A stretch of 21,030 nucleotides of DNA from Spirochaetia bacterium (lineage in GTDB: Bacteria > Spirochaetota > Spirochaetia > Treponematales > Breznakiellaceae). The stretch spans positions 1 to 21,030 of the forward strand of contig BNUU01000030.1 of NCBI GenBank assembly GCA_025997595.1, given 5' to 3'. A program made the translations under genes and the position numbers. The notes below the pieces were generated by a model. That model had not been told where the DNA came from. It did not search any database and worked only from the letters and a program-made list of their open reading frames with translations. Numbering within the stretch: the stretch's first letter is position 1; each line of letters starts with the position of its first letter. Shown one piece after another: positions 1 to 6,992 of the stretch.

Positions 1-110
1 GGCTTTAACTCCCCTGAAGGTACCAGGAAGACTACCTGGTTGATAGGTTGGAGGTCTACGCATCGTAAGGTGTTCAGCCGACCAATACTAATCTACCGTG
101 AGGCTTGACC
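1..110 (+). rRNA. rrl: 23S ribosomal RNA, 3' end (partial)
   Basis: This is the last ~110 nt of a large-subunit rRNA. The conserved 3' domain is readable: a GGAGG..ACGCAT segment, the conserved GTGTTCAGCCGACCAATACT stretch, and the terminal AGGCTTGACC, which in bacterial 23S pairs with the 5' end of the molecule. The gene begins before the window. The 3' boundary near 110 comes from the usual end of this terminal helix and may be off by a few bases. The 5S gene follows on the same strand, the normal order of an rRNA operon. Confidence 0.95.
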
Positions 111-340
111 ATATTATTGTTCTTGAGAAACCCGTAGGGTTTCTCATTAGGCAAACGAAGTTTGCCCATACACCCTTCCGGAAGAAGATTATGAACGTAT
201 ACCTTACTGATACGGTCAGTGCCAAGGGGGAATCCCCTTCATGGACACTTGACTGAAGCAGCAAGCATGGCCGTGAAGGGGATTCCCCCTTGGCAGGGCT
301 TGTTTTTGTAAAGTGTGTGGTTTATAAACTTAGTAATTAA
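111..340 (+). other. 23S-5S spacer with several hairpins
   Basis: A 230-nt spacer without a tRNA gene or a credible ORF. It contains two consecutive perfect hairpins: arms 126-134/138-146 (9 bp, GTA loop) and arms 151-157/161-167 (7 bp, GAA loop). A palindrome CTTCCGGAAG follows at 176-185, then the long stem at 221-294 listed separately. The segment just before the 5S gene (301-340) is AT-rich. The hairpins are probably RNA folding or processing features of the precursor rRNA; this role is inferred. Confidence 0.6.
221..294 (+). repeat. Long inverted repeat in the 23S-5S spacer
   Basis: Arms 221-244 and 271-294 are complementary over 24 positions, with a single G-T pair as the only imperfection, and enclose a 26-nt loop. 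Such a long near-perfect duplex in a precursor rRNA is a plausible RNase III cleavage site. It could equally be a small palindromic repeat element that inserted in the spacer. Each arm itself carries a GGGGGAATCCCC-like palindromic core. The arms are seen directly; the processing role is inferred. Confidence 0.6.
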
Positions 341-460
341 TTGCCTGGTGATTATGGTGGAGGTGTTATACCCGTTCCCATTCCGAACACGGAAGTCAAG
401 CCCTCTTACGCCGATGATACTGCTCCCCTGAGGAGTGGGAAAGTAGGACATTGCCAGGCT
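341..460 (+). rRNA. rrf: 5S ribosomal RNA
   Basis: A complete 5S rRNA of about 118-120 nt. The terminal helix is visible as GCCTGG (343-348) pairing with CCAGGC (454-459). The highly conserved loop segment CCCATTCCGAACACGGAAGT lies in the first half (about 376-395). The helix IV/V region is CTCCCCTGAGGAGTGGGAAAGTAGG (423-447, given here only by its two conserved halves CTCCCCTGAGG and AGTGGGAAAGTAGG). A run of T (461-465) directly follows the terminal helix and may contribute to termination. Downstream, pieces of this gene's 3' part recur three times. Confidence 0.95.
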
Positions 461-483
461 TTTTTATTTCTTGCGGACTTATG

Positions 484-669
484 CCTACTTTCCCACTCCT
501 CAGGGGAGGAGACCCCGGTGGGAAAGTAGGCGCGCATATAAGCACCCGTAAGGGTGTTTCCACGAGACGGTAATACCGCGTGGGCCTCAAACAGGTAACA
601 TTACCCGTCTGCGGGCAATCGTCCTTTAGGACGATTGAAGGCCCCGGGCATTGCCAGGCTTTTTTATTT
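484..669 (+). repeat. Array unit 1 (186 nt)
   Basis: The unit opens with a reverse-complement copy of the 5S 3' region (484-508). A direct copy of 5S 435-447 follows at 518-530, so 484-496 and 518-530 form a 13-bp hairpin. A 119-nt insert follows (531-649), then a direct copy of the 5S end and T-tract (650-669). Inside the insert, CACCC-GTAA-GGGTG (543-556) is a stem with a GNRA-type tetraloop and 616-624/629-637 is a perfect 9-bp stem with a TTTA loop. If transcribed it would be a highly structured RNA with complementarity to 5S rRNA. Confidence 0.75.
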
Positions 670-712
670 TTCCAGCCCCAAAGGGCATGGAAAAATACCT
701 TTGAGAGGAGGA

Positions 713-898
713 CCTACTTTCCCACTCCTCAGGGGAGGGAACCCCGGTGGGAAAGTAGGCGCGCACATAAGCACCCGCAAGGGTGTTTCCACGAGATGGT
801 AACACCGCGTGGGCCTCAAACAGGTAACACCACCCGCCTGCGGGCAATCGTCCTTTAGGACGATTGAAGGCCCCGGGTATTGCCAGGCTTTTTTATTT
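713..898 (+). repeat. Array unit 2 (186 nt)
   Basis: Same length and architecture as unit 1, with ten differences that by eye are all transitions and no indels. The antisense-5S arm (713-737), the direct arm (747-759), the 119-nt insert (760-878) and the 5S end with T-tract (879-898) are all present. The small hairpin keeps its stem while its loop changes from GTAA to GCAA, both GNRA. The 9-bp stem at 845-853/858-866 is unchanged. The preceding spacer 670-712 carries its own imperfect hairpin (TTTTTCCA ... TGGAAAAA). Confidence 0.75.
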
Positions 899-909
899 AC
901 AGGACCATG

Positions 910-960
910 CCTACTTTCCCACTCCTCAGGGGAGGGAACCCCGGCGGGAAAGCAGGCGCG
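910..960 (+). repeat. Array unit 3, truncated
   Basis: Only the first part of the unit is present: the antisense-5S 25-mer (910-934, exact) and the second arm (944-956). The second arm has two T-to-C changes relative to units 1 and 2 that break two base pairs of the hairpin. After CGCG (957-960) similarity fades. It is a decaying or truncated end copy next to the 3' end of the minus-strand regulator gene. Confidence 0.7.
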
Positions 961-989
961 TGAATAAGTATTAATAGGTTAACGGCGTT

Positions 990-1937
990 TTATCCCGCGC
1001 TGTCCCTGAAGCAAAGCCTGAGTATAATATCCTGATCGTAGTTGCCAAAGCCTTTGCCGAAGATATTGATGCCCCCGACGTGTTCGGCGGAATTCTTTAC
1101 CCCAACGCGTACCTTTATCGAATGATGGTCCCGAAGGCGCAGATCTTCTATCTTAATGGCTGATTTGAGTTCATCATTTATAAAAACACCCTCCGGGGTA
1201 ACGGACCATTTGGTAAGGATGCCGTATTGGGAGCCTTCCAGTTTCCAGAAGGAAGGGGTGAATTTTCCCCGGTGATCGCCGAAATCCCCCGGAGAGGTCC
1301 AGAACCCAATCTCCACTTCGTTGATCCAGACGGAAATGTCCGACAGCCATTTTTTATCGGTGCCCGGCATCTCGGAGGACATTTCCAGGATAAGCTCCAG
1401 CCGGTCAAGGCGCTTTTCCTTGTTGGCATAGATGGCGTTATTGGGAAACTTGTATTCCACATAGCCCTTTTCAAACCAGACCAGGGACGCCTTTATCCGG
1501 TCCGGGGAAAAGAAGGTTTCCGGCACATCCAGGTAGCCGATAATGCCATCCCGACTGCACAGGCCGCAGGGGGCGGACACATCATAGGACGTATAAAGCC
1601 CCACAGGCATTTCAACTTCGATATTGTTGTTTTCCGGGACCACGGTGGGGTTAAACGTAATGAGGATCTCTTTATACCGGGATGTGCAAACCTTTTGGCC
1701 GCCCTTTACGCCATTGGCGGTGTGGCTTTCGATGAGCCCGGCGTCTTCAAGCTGGAGGATACTGGTGGTGGCGGTGGATTGGGGGATGGACAGCCGTTTG
1801 GCGATTTCCGTGACGTTGAGTTCCTGGTTTTGTATCAATTCAAGGATACGGACCCGTACCTCCGAGGCGAGGGCCCGCAGGAGTTTGAAATCCCGGGAAG
1901 AATCAATAACCAGCGCCTGGGTGCTCTTTGTTTGCAT
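990..1937 (-). CDS. ArsR-type winged-helix regulator of the arabinoside operon
   Basis: A 315-residue protein. Residues ~17-82 form a winged helix-turn-helix of the ArsR type: LLRALASEVRVRILELI, then VTEIAKRLSIPQSTATTSIL as helix-turn-helix, and a basic wing. The C-terminal ~220 residues have no family I can name; they are rich in aromatic residues and contain a CGLC motif (124-127). Proteins of this layout (small HTH plus a large ligand-type domain) often sit beside sugar-use operons. Being divergent from the importer/GH51 operon suggests it controls that operon in response to a sugar. The only in-frame N-terminal ATG is at 1937. No clear ribosome-binding site precedes it, and a TATAAT box ends 5 nt upstream, so the mRNA may be leaderless. 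The ligand is unknown. Confidence 0.8.
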   Translation of the reverse strand: MQTKSTQALVIDSSRDFKLLRALASEVRVRILELIQNQELNVTEIAKRLSIPQSTATTSILQLEDAGLIESHTANGVKGGQKVCTSRYKEILITFNPTVVPENNNIEVEMPVGLYTSYDVSAPCGLCSRDGIIGYLDVPETFFSPDRIKASLVWFEKGYVEYKFPNNAIYANKEKRLDRLELILEMSSEMPGTDKKWLSDISVWINEVEIGFWTSPGDFGDHRGKFTPSFWKLEGSQYGILTKWSVTPEGVFINDELKSAIKIEDLRLRDHHSIKVRVGVKNSAEHVGGINIFGKGFGNYDQDIILRLCFRDSAG

Positions 1938-1942
1938 ACCTG

Positions 1943-1965
1943 ATTATATATCAAAAAACTTGACA
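1943..1965 (-). promoter_or_regulatory. Candidate regulator promoter
   Basis: On the minus strand a perfect TATAAT lies at 1948-1943, five bases before the start codon. A TTGTCA hexamer (1965-1960) is present but spaced only 12 nt away, shorter than the usual 16-18, so the -35 element is uncertain. If this box is used, transcription would start at or next to the A of the ATG. Confidence 0.45.
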
Positions 1966-2030
1966 AGTAACAAGAAGGATTTGCCTCATTTTAATAAATT
2001 TTATTTATATATCAATATTTATGATATATA
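1945..2030. promoter_or_regulatory. Candidate operators: three TATATATCA half-sites
   Basis: TATATATCA occurs at 1945-1953 and 2006-2014, and its reverse complement TGATATATA at 2022-2030. The last two form a 9-bp inverted repeat with a 7-bp spacer. The first overlaps the regulator's -10 box. Start-to-start distance between the two direct copies is 61 bp, about six helical turns. A further palindrome, ACTTGaCAAGT, lies at 1958-1968. The arrangement fits autorepression plus control of the divergent operon by the adjacent ArsR-type protein. AT-richness makes chance matches possible. Confidence 0.5.
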
Positions 2031-2039
2031 TTATTTTTC

Positions 2040-2068
2040 TTGACATCCCGGAAAAATGCCCTGATACT
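2040..2068 (+). promoter_or_regulatory. Candidate promoter of the importer/GH51 operon
   Basis: A perfect TTGACA at 2040-2045 is followed after 17 bp by GATACT (2063-2068), which matches four of six bases of the -10 consensus. It starts 9 bp downstream of the inverted repeat at 2006-2030, so a bound repressor would lie against the -35 box. The expected start near 2075 gives a leader of about 45 nt. Confidence 0.55.
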
Positions 2069-2075
2069 GATACGG

Positions 2076-2093
2076 ATGATCCATCGGGATCAT
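2076..2093 (+). promoter_or_regulatory. Leader hairpin
   Basis: ATGATCC (2076-2082) and GGATCAT (2087-2093) form a perfect 7-bp stem with an ATCG loop close to the predicted transcription start. It could be an mRNA-stabilising 5' hairpin or a second operator palindrome. The sequence does not decide between them. Confidence 0.4.
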
Positions 2094-2119
2094 TCAATCT
2101 GTATGAAAAGGAGCACGGC

Positions 2120-4042
2120 ATGAAAAGAGCACTGATCGGTATCATAGTGCTTGGTCTATTATTAAGCGCCTGTCAGAAGCAGGGGGGAGAAGCCTCCGGC
2201 GGCGGTCAGTACCTTGAGGTTGCGCCCAATGTACTGCGGAGCGAGACCATTATTCTGGAAAATCCCGGTGGACGGGCAAACCCGCCCAATTATTTTAACC
2301 GCTGGAACGGCTGGAATACCAGTTTCATGGGCGGTTTACAGCAGCTTGCCCTTGATGGTCTCTGGTTTATTGACCCGGATGCGGGGATTGACGGGGTCTG
2401 GGAAAACGCCCTGGCTTCGGAACATCCTATTTACAACAAAGATTTTACCCAGATGACCATAAAGCTGCGGAGCGGCATCTACTGGAGCGACGGCGTTCAG
2501 TTTACCGCCGATGATGTTATTTACACCATCGAAATCCAGATGAAGACCCCCGGCATGGCATATTCCGGTCCCTTCAGCGCCTATGTGGATCGTGTTGAGA
2601 AAATCAGCGACTTTGAGCTTAAGGTATACCTGAAACAGCCTAACTCCCGCTTCCATTCCAACTTCCTTATCCGCTGGGCCGCCTGTTTAATTATGCCCAA
2701 GCATATCTTTGAAAAAGTGGAAGATATTACCACCTTCAATTTTGATCCCCCCGTAAGCCTTGGGCCCTATACCCTTAAGGACTACGATCCCCAGGGTAAC
2801 TGGTACCTTTGGGAAAAACGTTCCGATTGGCAGCGGACTACGCTGGCGCGCATGGGCGATGTGGGTTCAGCGCCCAAATATGCCATGTATATCAACGGCG
2901 GTACCAGCGATGTAAAAGTTATGTCCCAGCGCTCCCATAACCTGGACGTGATCCACGATATGGCGGTTGAAGGGGTTATCACCCTGATGAGGGGAAACAC
3001 GACCTCCAAGACCTGGTTCCCGGGCTTCCCCTGGGGGCATCCGGATCCCACCCTGGTTTCCTGCATCCTGAATCTTGAAAAACCCGGTCTTAACAACAGG
3101 GATGTACGCTGGGCCCTTGCCCTTGCTTTGGATATTAACCGGCTTGCTATTTCCTCTTACCGGGGTGCTATGACCATTTCGGCCATCCCGGTGCCGCCTA
3201 CCGGTATGTATCCTGAGTACTATCATAATCCGCTGCAGCAGTGGCTCTCGGATTACACCCTTGATCTTGGCGATGGTACCAAATTCAAACCCTACAATCC
3301 CGATGCGGCGCTGGCAATTGCCGCCGAAGCCAAAAAATCTCTGGGCGATGCGGTTCCTACCGATTCTGCGTCAATTAAACGCTACATGGGCCAGGGCTGG
3401 TGGAAATATGACCTTGAAGCAGCGGGAAAGCTGATGCAGAAAGCAGGGCTGCGCAAGAACGCCCGGAATGTCTGGGAATTCAGCGACGGCAAGCCCTTCA
3501 AGATCACCTTCATGGGCCAGACCGATAATGAACCGAGCCAGAACCGCGCCGCGGCAATGGTTGTTGAGTGCTGGAAAGAATTCGGCATTGATGTAACTCT
3601 GGATGTACGGAGTGACTTCGGCACCCTGGCGGGTACCGGCGACTTTGACGGCGTGTTCTACTGGAACATTGAAACCTGGGGCGGCCATCCTGATCTTTCC
3701 TACTTCCTTGACGCCTTCCACTCCAACCAGTACCGGCCCATCGGCGAGAATGCGGTCCGCAACAATTCCCGCTGGCGGAATTCCAAGATGGATCAGATCA
3801 TTGAGGCTTCCCAGAAGCTTGACATGGATGATCCCCAGGTCGTTGAACTTGGCAAGGAATGGATAAAACTTGCGGTGGACGAAATGTTTGAAATCTCGGT
3901 ATGTTCCTACAATGTATTTACCGTGATGGATGAAACCTACTGGACGGGTTATCCCAGTATTGATGATCCCTATACCGATCCGGTACCGAACTGGATGAAC
4001 TCCCGTTATATGTTTGCAAAGCTTAAGCCCAGCAAGAAGTAA
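2120..4042 (+). CDS. Lipoprotein solute-binding protein, peptide/oligosaccharide type (SBP family 5)
   Basis: A 640-residue extracytoplasmic binding protein for the importer encoded next. The N-terminus MKRALIGIIVLGLLLSAC is a lipoprotein signal with lipobox L15-S-A-C18, so the mature protein should be acylated at Cys18. The fold is that of the DppA/OppA-type family: DGLWFIDPDAGIDGVWENALAS at the start of the mature domain, SDGVQFTADDVIYTIE, and the long two-lobe body. The length is usual for carbohydrate-type members. I chose the ATG at 2120 because AAAGGAG precedes it by 7 nt and the signal peptide starts there; an upstream in-frame ATG at 2021 lies in the operator. The link to two arabinofuranosidases suggests the ligand is an arabino-oligosaccharide, not a peptide; this is inferred. 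Confidence 0.88.
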   Translation: MKRALIGIIVLGLLLSACQKQGGEASGGGQYLEVAPNVLRSETIILENPGGRANPPNYFNRWNGWNTSFMGGLQQLALDGLWFIDPDAGIDGVWENALASEHPIYNKDFTQMTIKLRSGIYWSDGVQFTADDVIYTIEIQMKTPGMAYSGPFSAYVDRVEKISDFELKVYLKQPNSRFHSNFLIRWAACLIMPKHIFEKVEDITTFNFDPPVSLGPYTLKDYDPQGNWYLWEKRSDWQRTTLARMGDVGSAPKYAMYINGGTSDVKVMSQRSHNLDVIHDMAVEGVITLMRGNTTSKTWFPGFPWGHPDPTLVSCILNLEKPGLNNRDVRWALALALDINRLAISSYRGAMTISAIPVPPTGMYPEYYHNPLQQWLSDYTLDLGDGTKFKPYNPDAALAIAAEAKKSLGDAVPTDSASIKRYMGQGWWKYDLEAAGKLMQKAGLRKNARNVWEFSDGKPFKITFMGQTDNEPSQNRAAAMVVECWKEFGIDVTLDVRSDFGTLAGTGDFDGVFYWNIETWGGHPDLSYFLDAFHSNQYRPIGENAVRNNSRWRNSKMDQIIEASQKLDMDDPQVVELGKEWIKLAVDEMFEISVCSYNVFTVMDETYWTGYPSIDDPYTDPVPNWMNSRYMFAKLKPSKK

Positions 4043-4050
4043 GAAAACAG

Positions 4051-4089
4051 CGGGGAGCCGGAGTGCGTTATGCGCACTTTTGCTTCCCG
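4051..4089 (+). other. Intercistronic hairpin after the binding-protein gene
   Basis: CGGGGAGC (4051-4058) pairs with GCTTCCCG (4082-4089), including one G-T pair, and an inner stem AGTGCG (4062-4067) pairs with CGCACT (4073-4078). No T-run follows, so it is unlikely to be a full terminator. Its place after a binding-protein gene, ahead of permease genes, is typical of hairpins that protect the upstream message and give excess binding protein. That role is inferred. Confidence 0.5.
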
Positions 4090-4107
4090 TTTATTGGGAG
4101 GTAAGGG

Positions 4108-5118
4108 ATGAAAAAATTTTTGCTGAATTATGTGCTGCCCCGTATTGGTCAGTACCTTATGGTTATCTTTATCGGGGTGACGGTTACCTTTATTATTCCC
4201 CGGCTTTCACCGACGGATCCGGTACAGGCCCAGATAAACCGCACCCTGACCAGCGGCGTCAACTATTCCCAGGATATGCTGGATGATTTCAAAGTTTCTT
4301 TAACCTCCCTGTACGGTCTTGAAGGAAGCAATTGGGAACAGTATCTGGATTTCTGGTCCCGTTTATTCCGCGGGGATTTGGGCCGCTCCCTTTCTTCATT
4401 TCCCACTCCGGTGGTGGAGCTTATCGGCCGGTCCATGCCCTGGACACTGGGGCTGCTCCTCACCGCAACCATCCTTTCCTGGATCATCGGAAATCTGCTC
4501 GGCGGATTTTCCAGCTATTACCCCAAGAGCCGCCTCCTGGGAAGTATTGACGTGCTTAGTCAGGCGGTACGGCCAATTCCCTATTATATTATGGCCCTGC
4601 TTTTGGTGGTGTTCTTTGCCTACCTTTTGCCTGTCTTTCCCATACGCGGCGCCTATCCTATGGGTACCCGGCCATCCATGACGCTGAAATTTGCAATTAC
4701 CGTGTTGTATCATTCAACACTTCCCGCGTTAAGTTTGATAATCATCGGTGTCGGGGGCTGGTTTATCGGCATGAAATCCCTGACCTCAAATATAATCAGC
4801 GAAGATTATGTGGTGTATGCCGAAACCGCCGGCCTTAAGGAACGGAAGATCCTCTTTGGTTATGTGATACGGAACGCCATGCTGCCCCAGATTACCGGCC
4901 TCGGTTTGCAGCTCGGGATGATCTTCAACGGCTCCCTGATTCTGGAAGTTATCTTTACCTATCCGGGTATCGGTCTCCTTGCGTATCAGGCGATACTTTC
5001 AACCGATTACAGCCTCATCATGGGGATAACGATCTTTTCGATAGTCGGGGTTGCCACCGCAGCGCTGATCCTCGATCTGATTTATCCCTTCTTTGATCCC
5101 CGGGTGCGGATCCAATAG
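4108..5118 (+). CDS. ABC importer permease, DppB/OppB type
   Basis: A 336-residue inner-membrane protein of the binding-protein-dependent permease family. An N-terminal membrane segment (about residues 10-30, [21 protein letters not shown]) is followed by a periplasmic stretch and five further hydrophobic segments. The cytoplasmic EAA-type loop that contacts the ATPase is near residues 237-260 ([20 protein letters not shown]). Both features and the length match DppB-type subunits. A GGGAGG ribosome-binding site lies just upstream of the ATG. It is the first permease after the binding-protein gene, and the partner subunit begins 9 nt after its stop. The substrate is inferred from context as an oligosaccharide. 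Confidence 0.88.
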   Translation: MKKFLLNYVLPRIGQYLMVIFIGVTVTFIIPRLSPTDPVQAQINRTLTSGVNYSQDMLDDFKVSLTSLYGLEGSNWEQYLDFWSRLFRGDLGRSLSSFPTPVVELIGRSMPWTLGLLLTATILSWIIGNLLGGFSSYYPKSRLLGSIDVLSQAVRPIPYYIMALLLVVFFAYLLPVFPIRGAYPMGTRPSMTLKFAITVLYHSTLPALSLIIIGVGGWFIGMKSLTSNIISEDYVVYAETAGLKERKILFGYVIRNAMLPQITGLGLQLGMIFNGSLILEVIFTYPGIGLLAYQAILSTDYSLIMGITIFSIVGVATAALILDLIYPFFDPRVRIQ

Positions 5119-5127
5119 GAGCAGCAT

Positions 5128-5985
5128 ATGATAAAAGTACTCCGTGACCTTTTACGTTTTGACGGCCGTTTCCGCATTGCCTTCATATTTTTGGTGTTCA
5201 TTTTGGCGCTGACCGGTCTTTCGTGGGTTTCCCCCTATGATATGACCAAGACCTTTCAGGTCGGCATGGATCAGATGCCGTCCCTGCGGCATCCCTTCGG
5301 GACGAATACCCGGGGACAGGATGTGTTCTGGTGGATGGCCGCCGCGGTCCGCAATTCCCTGTATTTGGGAATCGTTACCGCTTTGGTTTCCCGGGTAATT
5401 GCGGTCATCGTGGGTCTTACCGCCGGCTATCAGGGGGGGTGGATCGATAAGCTGCTCATGTCCATCAATGACAGCTTTGTGGTAATGCCGGTTTTGCCCA
5501 TATTGATACTGGTAAGTTTTCTTGTCAGGGAAAATATGAATATTACCATCCTGGCATTTTTTCTGGGAATATTCGGATGGTCCTGGGATGCCCGGCTTAT
5601 CCGGTCCCAGGTTTTAAGTTTGAAGGAACGGTCCTTTACGCGGACCGCGGTGTATTCCGGCACCGGATCCTTCCGGATCACCATGACCGAACATCTTCCC
5701 TTTGTGCTTCCCGTGGTATTTGCCACCACCATCAATAACATGATCTGGTCAATCGGTATGGAAGTAACCCTCGGGGTTCTCGGCCTTTCCAGTATTACCA
5801 CCCCGACCCTGGGTTCTACCATCTATTGGGCAAACTCCCATCAGGCCTTGATTGCCGGCGTGTGGTGGTGGCTCGGTGCGCCCATACTGATTTCCATTAT
5901 ACTCTTCCTGGGATTGTACCTTTTATTTTCCAGCGTCAATGAGTATATCGATCCCCGGACACGGCTGCGCCGGATGGGAGCTTAG
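5128..5985 (+). CDS. ABC importer permease, DppC/OppC type
   Basis: A 285-residue second permease subunit. It opens with a short cytoplasmic tail and a membrane segment (about residues 15-33). The typical DppC segment [24 protein letters not shown] follows (split here: [13 protein letters not shown], then [11 protein letters not shown]). The EAA-type loop is near residues 167-190 ([19 protein letters not shown]); it is divergent, as in many sugar-type members. TAGGAGCAGCAT precedes the ATG. It forms a heterodimeric channel with the preceding gene's product. Two bases separate its stop from the next gene, so expression must be coupled. Confidence 0.88.
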   Translation: MIKVLRDLLRFDGRFRIAFIFLVFILALTGLSWVSPYDMTKTFQVGMDQMPSLRHPFGTNTRGQDVFWWMAAAVRNSLYLGIVTALVSRVIAVIVGLTAGYQGGWIDKLLMSINDSFVVMPVLPILILVSFLVRENMNITILAFFLGIFGWSWDARLIRSQVLSLKERSFTRTAVYSGTGSFRITMTEHLPFVLPVVFATTINNMIWSIGMEVTLGVLGLSSITTPTLGSTIYWANSHQALIAGVWWWLGAPILISIILFLGLYLLFSSVNEYIDPRTRLRRMGA

Positions 5986-5987
5986 AG

Positions 5988-6992
5988 ATGTCCTTATTAA
6001 AAGTAGATGGGCTCCGGGCCTATTATAAAACCGAGATGTACGGAATTTCCCGGATGGTCCGCGCCATAGATGATGTTTCTCTGGAATTGCAACCCAATGA
6101 AATTTACGGGGTTGCCGGTGAATCAAGCTGCGGCAAAACGACGCTTATAAAAGTGCTGTCGGGAACCATTAAGCCGCCCCTTAAAATTCAGGGGGGCAGT
6201 GTAAAGTACCAGTTTAAATCTTCCGGTGTGGATATGGCGGATGTGTCCCATGAGGAAATGCAGCGGAATATCCGGTGGAAGGAAATTTCCTATGTCATGC
6301 AGGGATCCATGAGCGTACTCAACCCGGTGCGGCGTGTGGTAAAAACCTTTGAAGATATTATCAGCACCCATGAGGGAATTCCCAATCACCGGGAATTTCT
6401 TGAACGGACCCGGGAACATGTCAAGAAACTGGGGCTGCCCCCGGATGTGCTCAATTCCTTTCCCCATGAACTTTCCGGGGGGATGCGGCAGCGGGTTGCC
6501 ATTGCCCTGGCGACGGTGTTTCAGCCGAGTCTGATTATCGCCGATGAGCCCACCACCGCCCTGGATGTGGTGGTCCAGCGGGGGGTGCTCCAGCTGCTGA
6601 AGGAGATTCAGGGACAGTCGAAGAATACGGTACTCCTGGTGACCCACGATATGGCGGTGCACGCCAATGTGGCGGATCGGGTTGCCATTATGTACGCAGG
6701 GCGTCTTGTGGAGGAGGCCCCGACGGAGATCATTTTCCAGCGGCCCAGTCATCCCTATACCCGGCATCTGATTAACTCGCTCCCGGTGATCGGGGACAAA
6801 TCGAGCAAGAGCGGCCTTGAGGGCACTCCGCCGAATCTGGCGAATCCCCCCGATGGCTGCCGTTTCCATCCCCGCTGCCCGAAAGCGATGGAAATCTGTA
6901 AAACCGAAGTTCCGGTAATGCAGGATCTTGGGAACGGCCACCGGTCGGCCTGCCATCTTATTACCGGTGGAAAGGAGTCAAGCAATGGCTGA
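5988..6992 (+). CDS. ABC importer ATPase 1, DppD/OppD type
   Basis: A 334-residue nucleotide-binding subunit. Walker A is GESSCGKTT (44-52), Q-loop Gln105, signature LSGGMRQR (162-169), Walker B LIIADEP (182-188) with catalytic Glu187, and H-loop His220. The C-terminal extension characteristic of peptide/oligosaccharide importers starts at [12 protein letters not shown] and includes [12 protein letters not shown]. The Walker A carries Ser-Cys where most relatives have Gly-Ser; this remains within the GxxxxGKT pattern. All catalytic positions are present, so the protein should be active. It overlaps the next gene by 8 nt. Confidence 0.92.
   Translation: MSLLKVDGLRAYYKTEMYGISRMVRAIDDVSLELQPNEIYGVAGESSCGKTTLIKVLSGTIKPPLKIQGGSVKYQFKSSGVDMADVSHEEMQRNIRWKEISYVMQGSMSVLNPVRRVVKTFEDIISTHEGIPNHREFLERTREHVKKLGLPPDVLNSFPHELSGGMRQRVAIALATVFQPSLIIADEPTTALDVVVQRGVLQLLKEIQGQSKNTVLLVTHDMAVHANVADRVAIMYAGRLVEEAPTEIIFQRPSHPYTRHLINSLPVIGDKSSKSGLEGTPPNLANPPDGCRFHPRCPKAMEICKTEVPVMQDLGNGHRSACHLITGGKESSNG

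Larger units (their letters stand above)
450..960 (+). repeat. Tandem array of 5S-tail/hairpin units
   Basis: This 529-nt gene-free stretch between the 5S gene and the regulator gene is filled by 2.3 copies of a repeat. A 20-nt block identical to the 5S 3' end plus T-tract occurs at 450-469 (the gene itself), 650-669 and 879-898. A 25-nt perfect reverse complement of 5S positions 423-447 occurs at 484-508, 713-737 and 910-934. Spacers between units differ in length: 14 nt (470-483), 43 nt (670-712) and 11 nt (899-909). ORFs across it have no ribosome-binding sites and simply follow the repeat, so I regard it as noncoding. Confidence 0.85.

Noticed and set aside
111..340. tRNA gene in the rRNA spacer
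   Set aside because: No cloverleaf or TTCGA-type T-arm is found; the spacer consists of simple hairpins.
580..858. A 92-codon plus-strand ORF and several minus-strand ORFs in the post-5S array
   Set aside because: They run through the repeat units, have no ribosome-binding sites, and the two repeat copies do not show codon-like conservation. The structure is explained by RNA-like hairpins.
450..960. Possible CRISPR array
   Set aside because: The repeated blocks are long, derived from 5S rRNA, and separated by spacers of 11 to 43 nt that are not uniform. No cas genes are present.
2021..2119. Upstream start for the binding-protein gene
   Set aside because: This 33-codon extension covers the operator and promoter and would bury the lipoprotein signal peptide. 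The ATG at 2120 has a good ribosome-binding site.
5988..6992. Walker A variant (SSCGK) as a sign of an inactive ATPase
   Set aside because: The variation is at the tolerant x positions of GxxxxGKT, and every catalytic residue is present.
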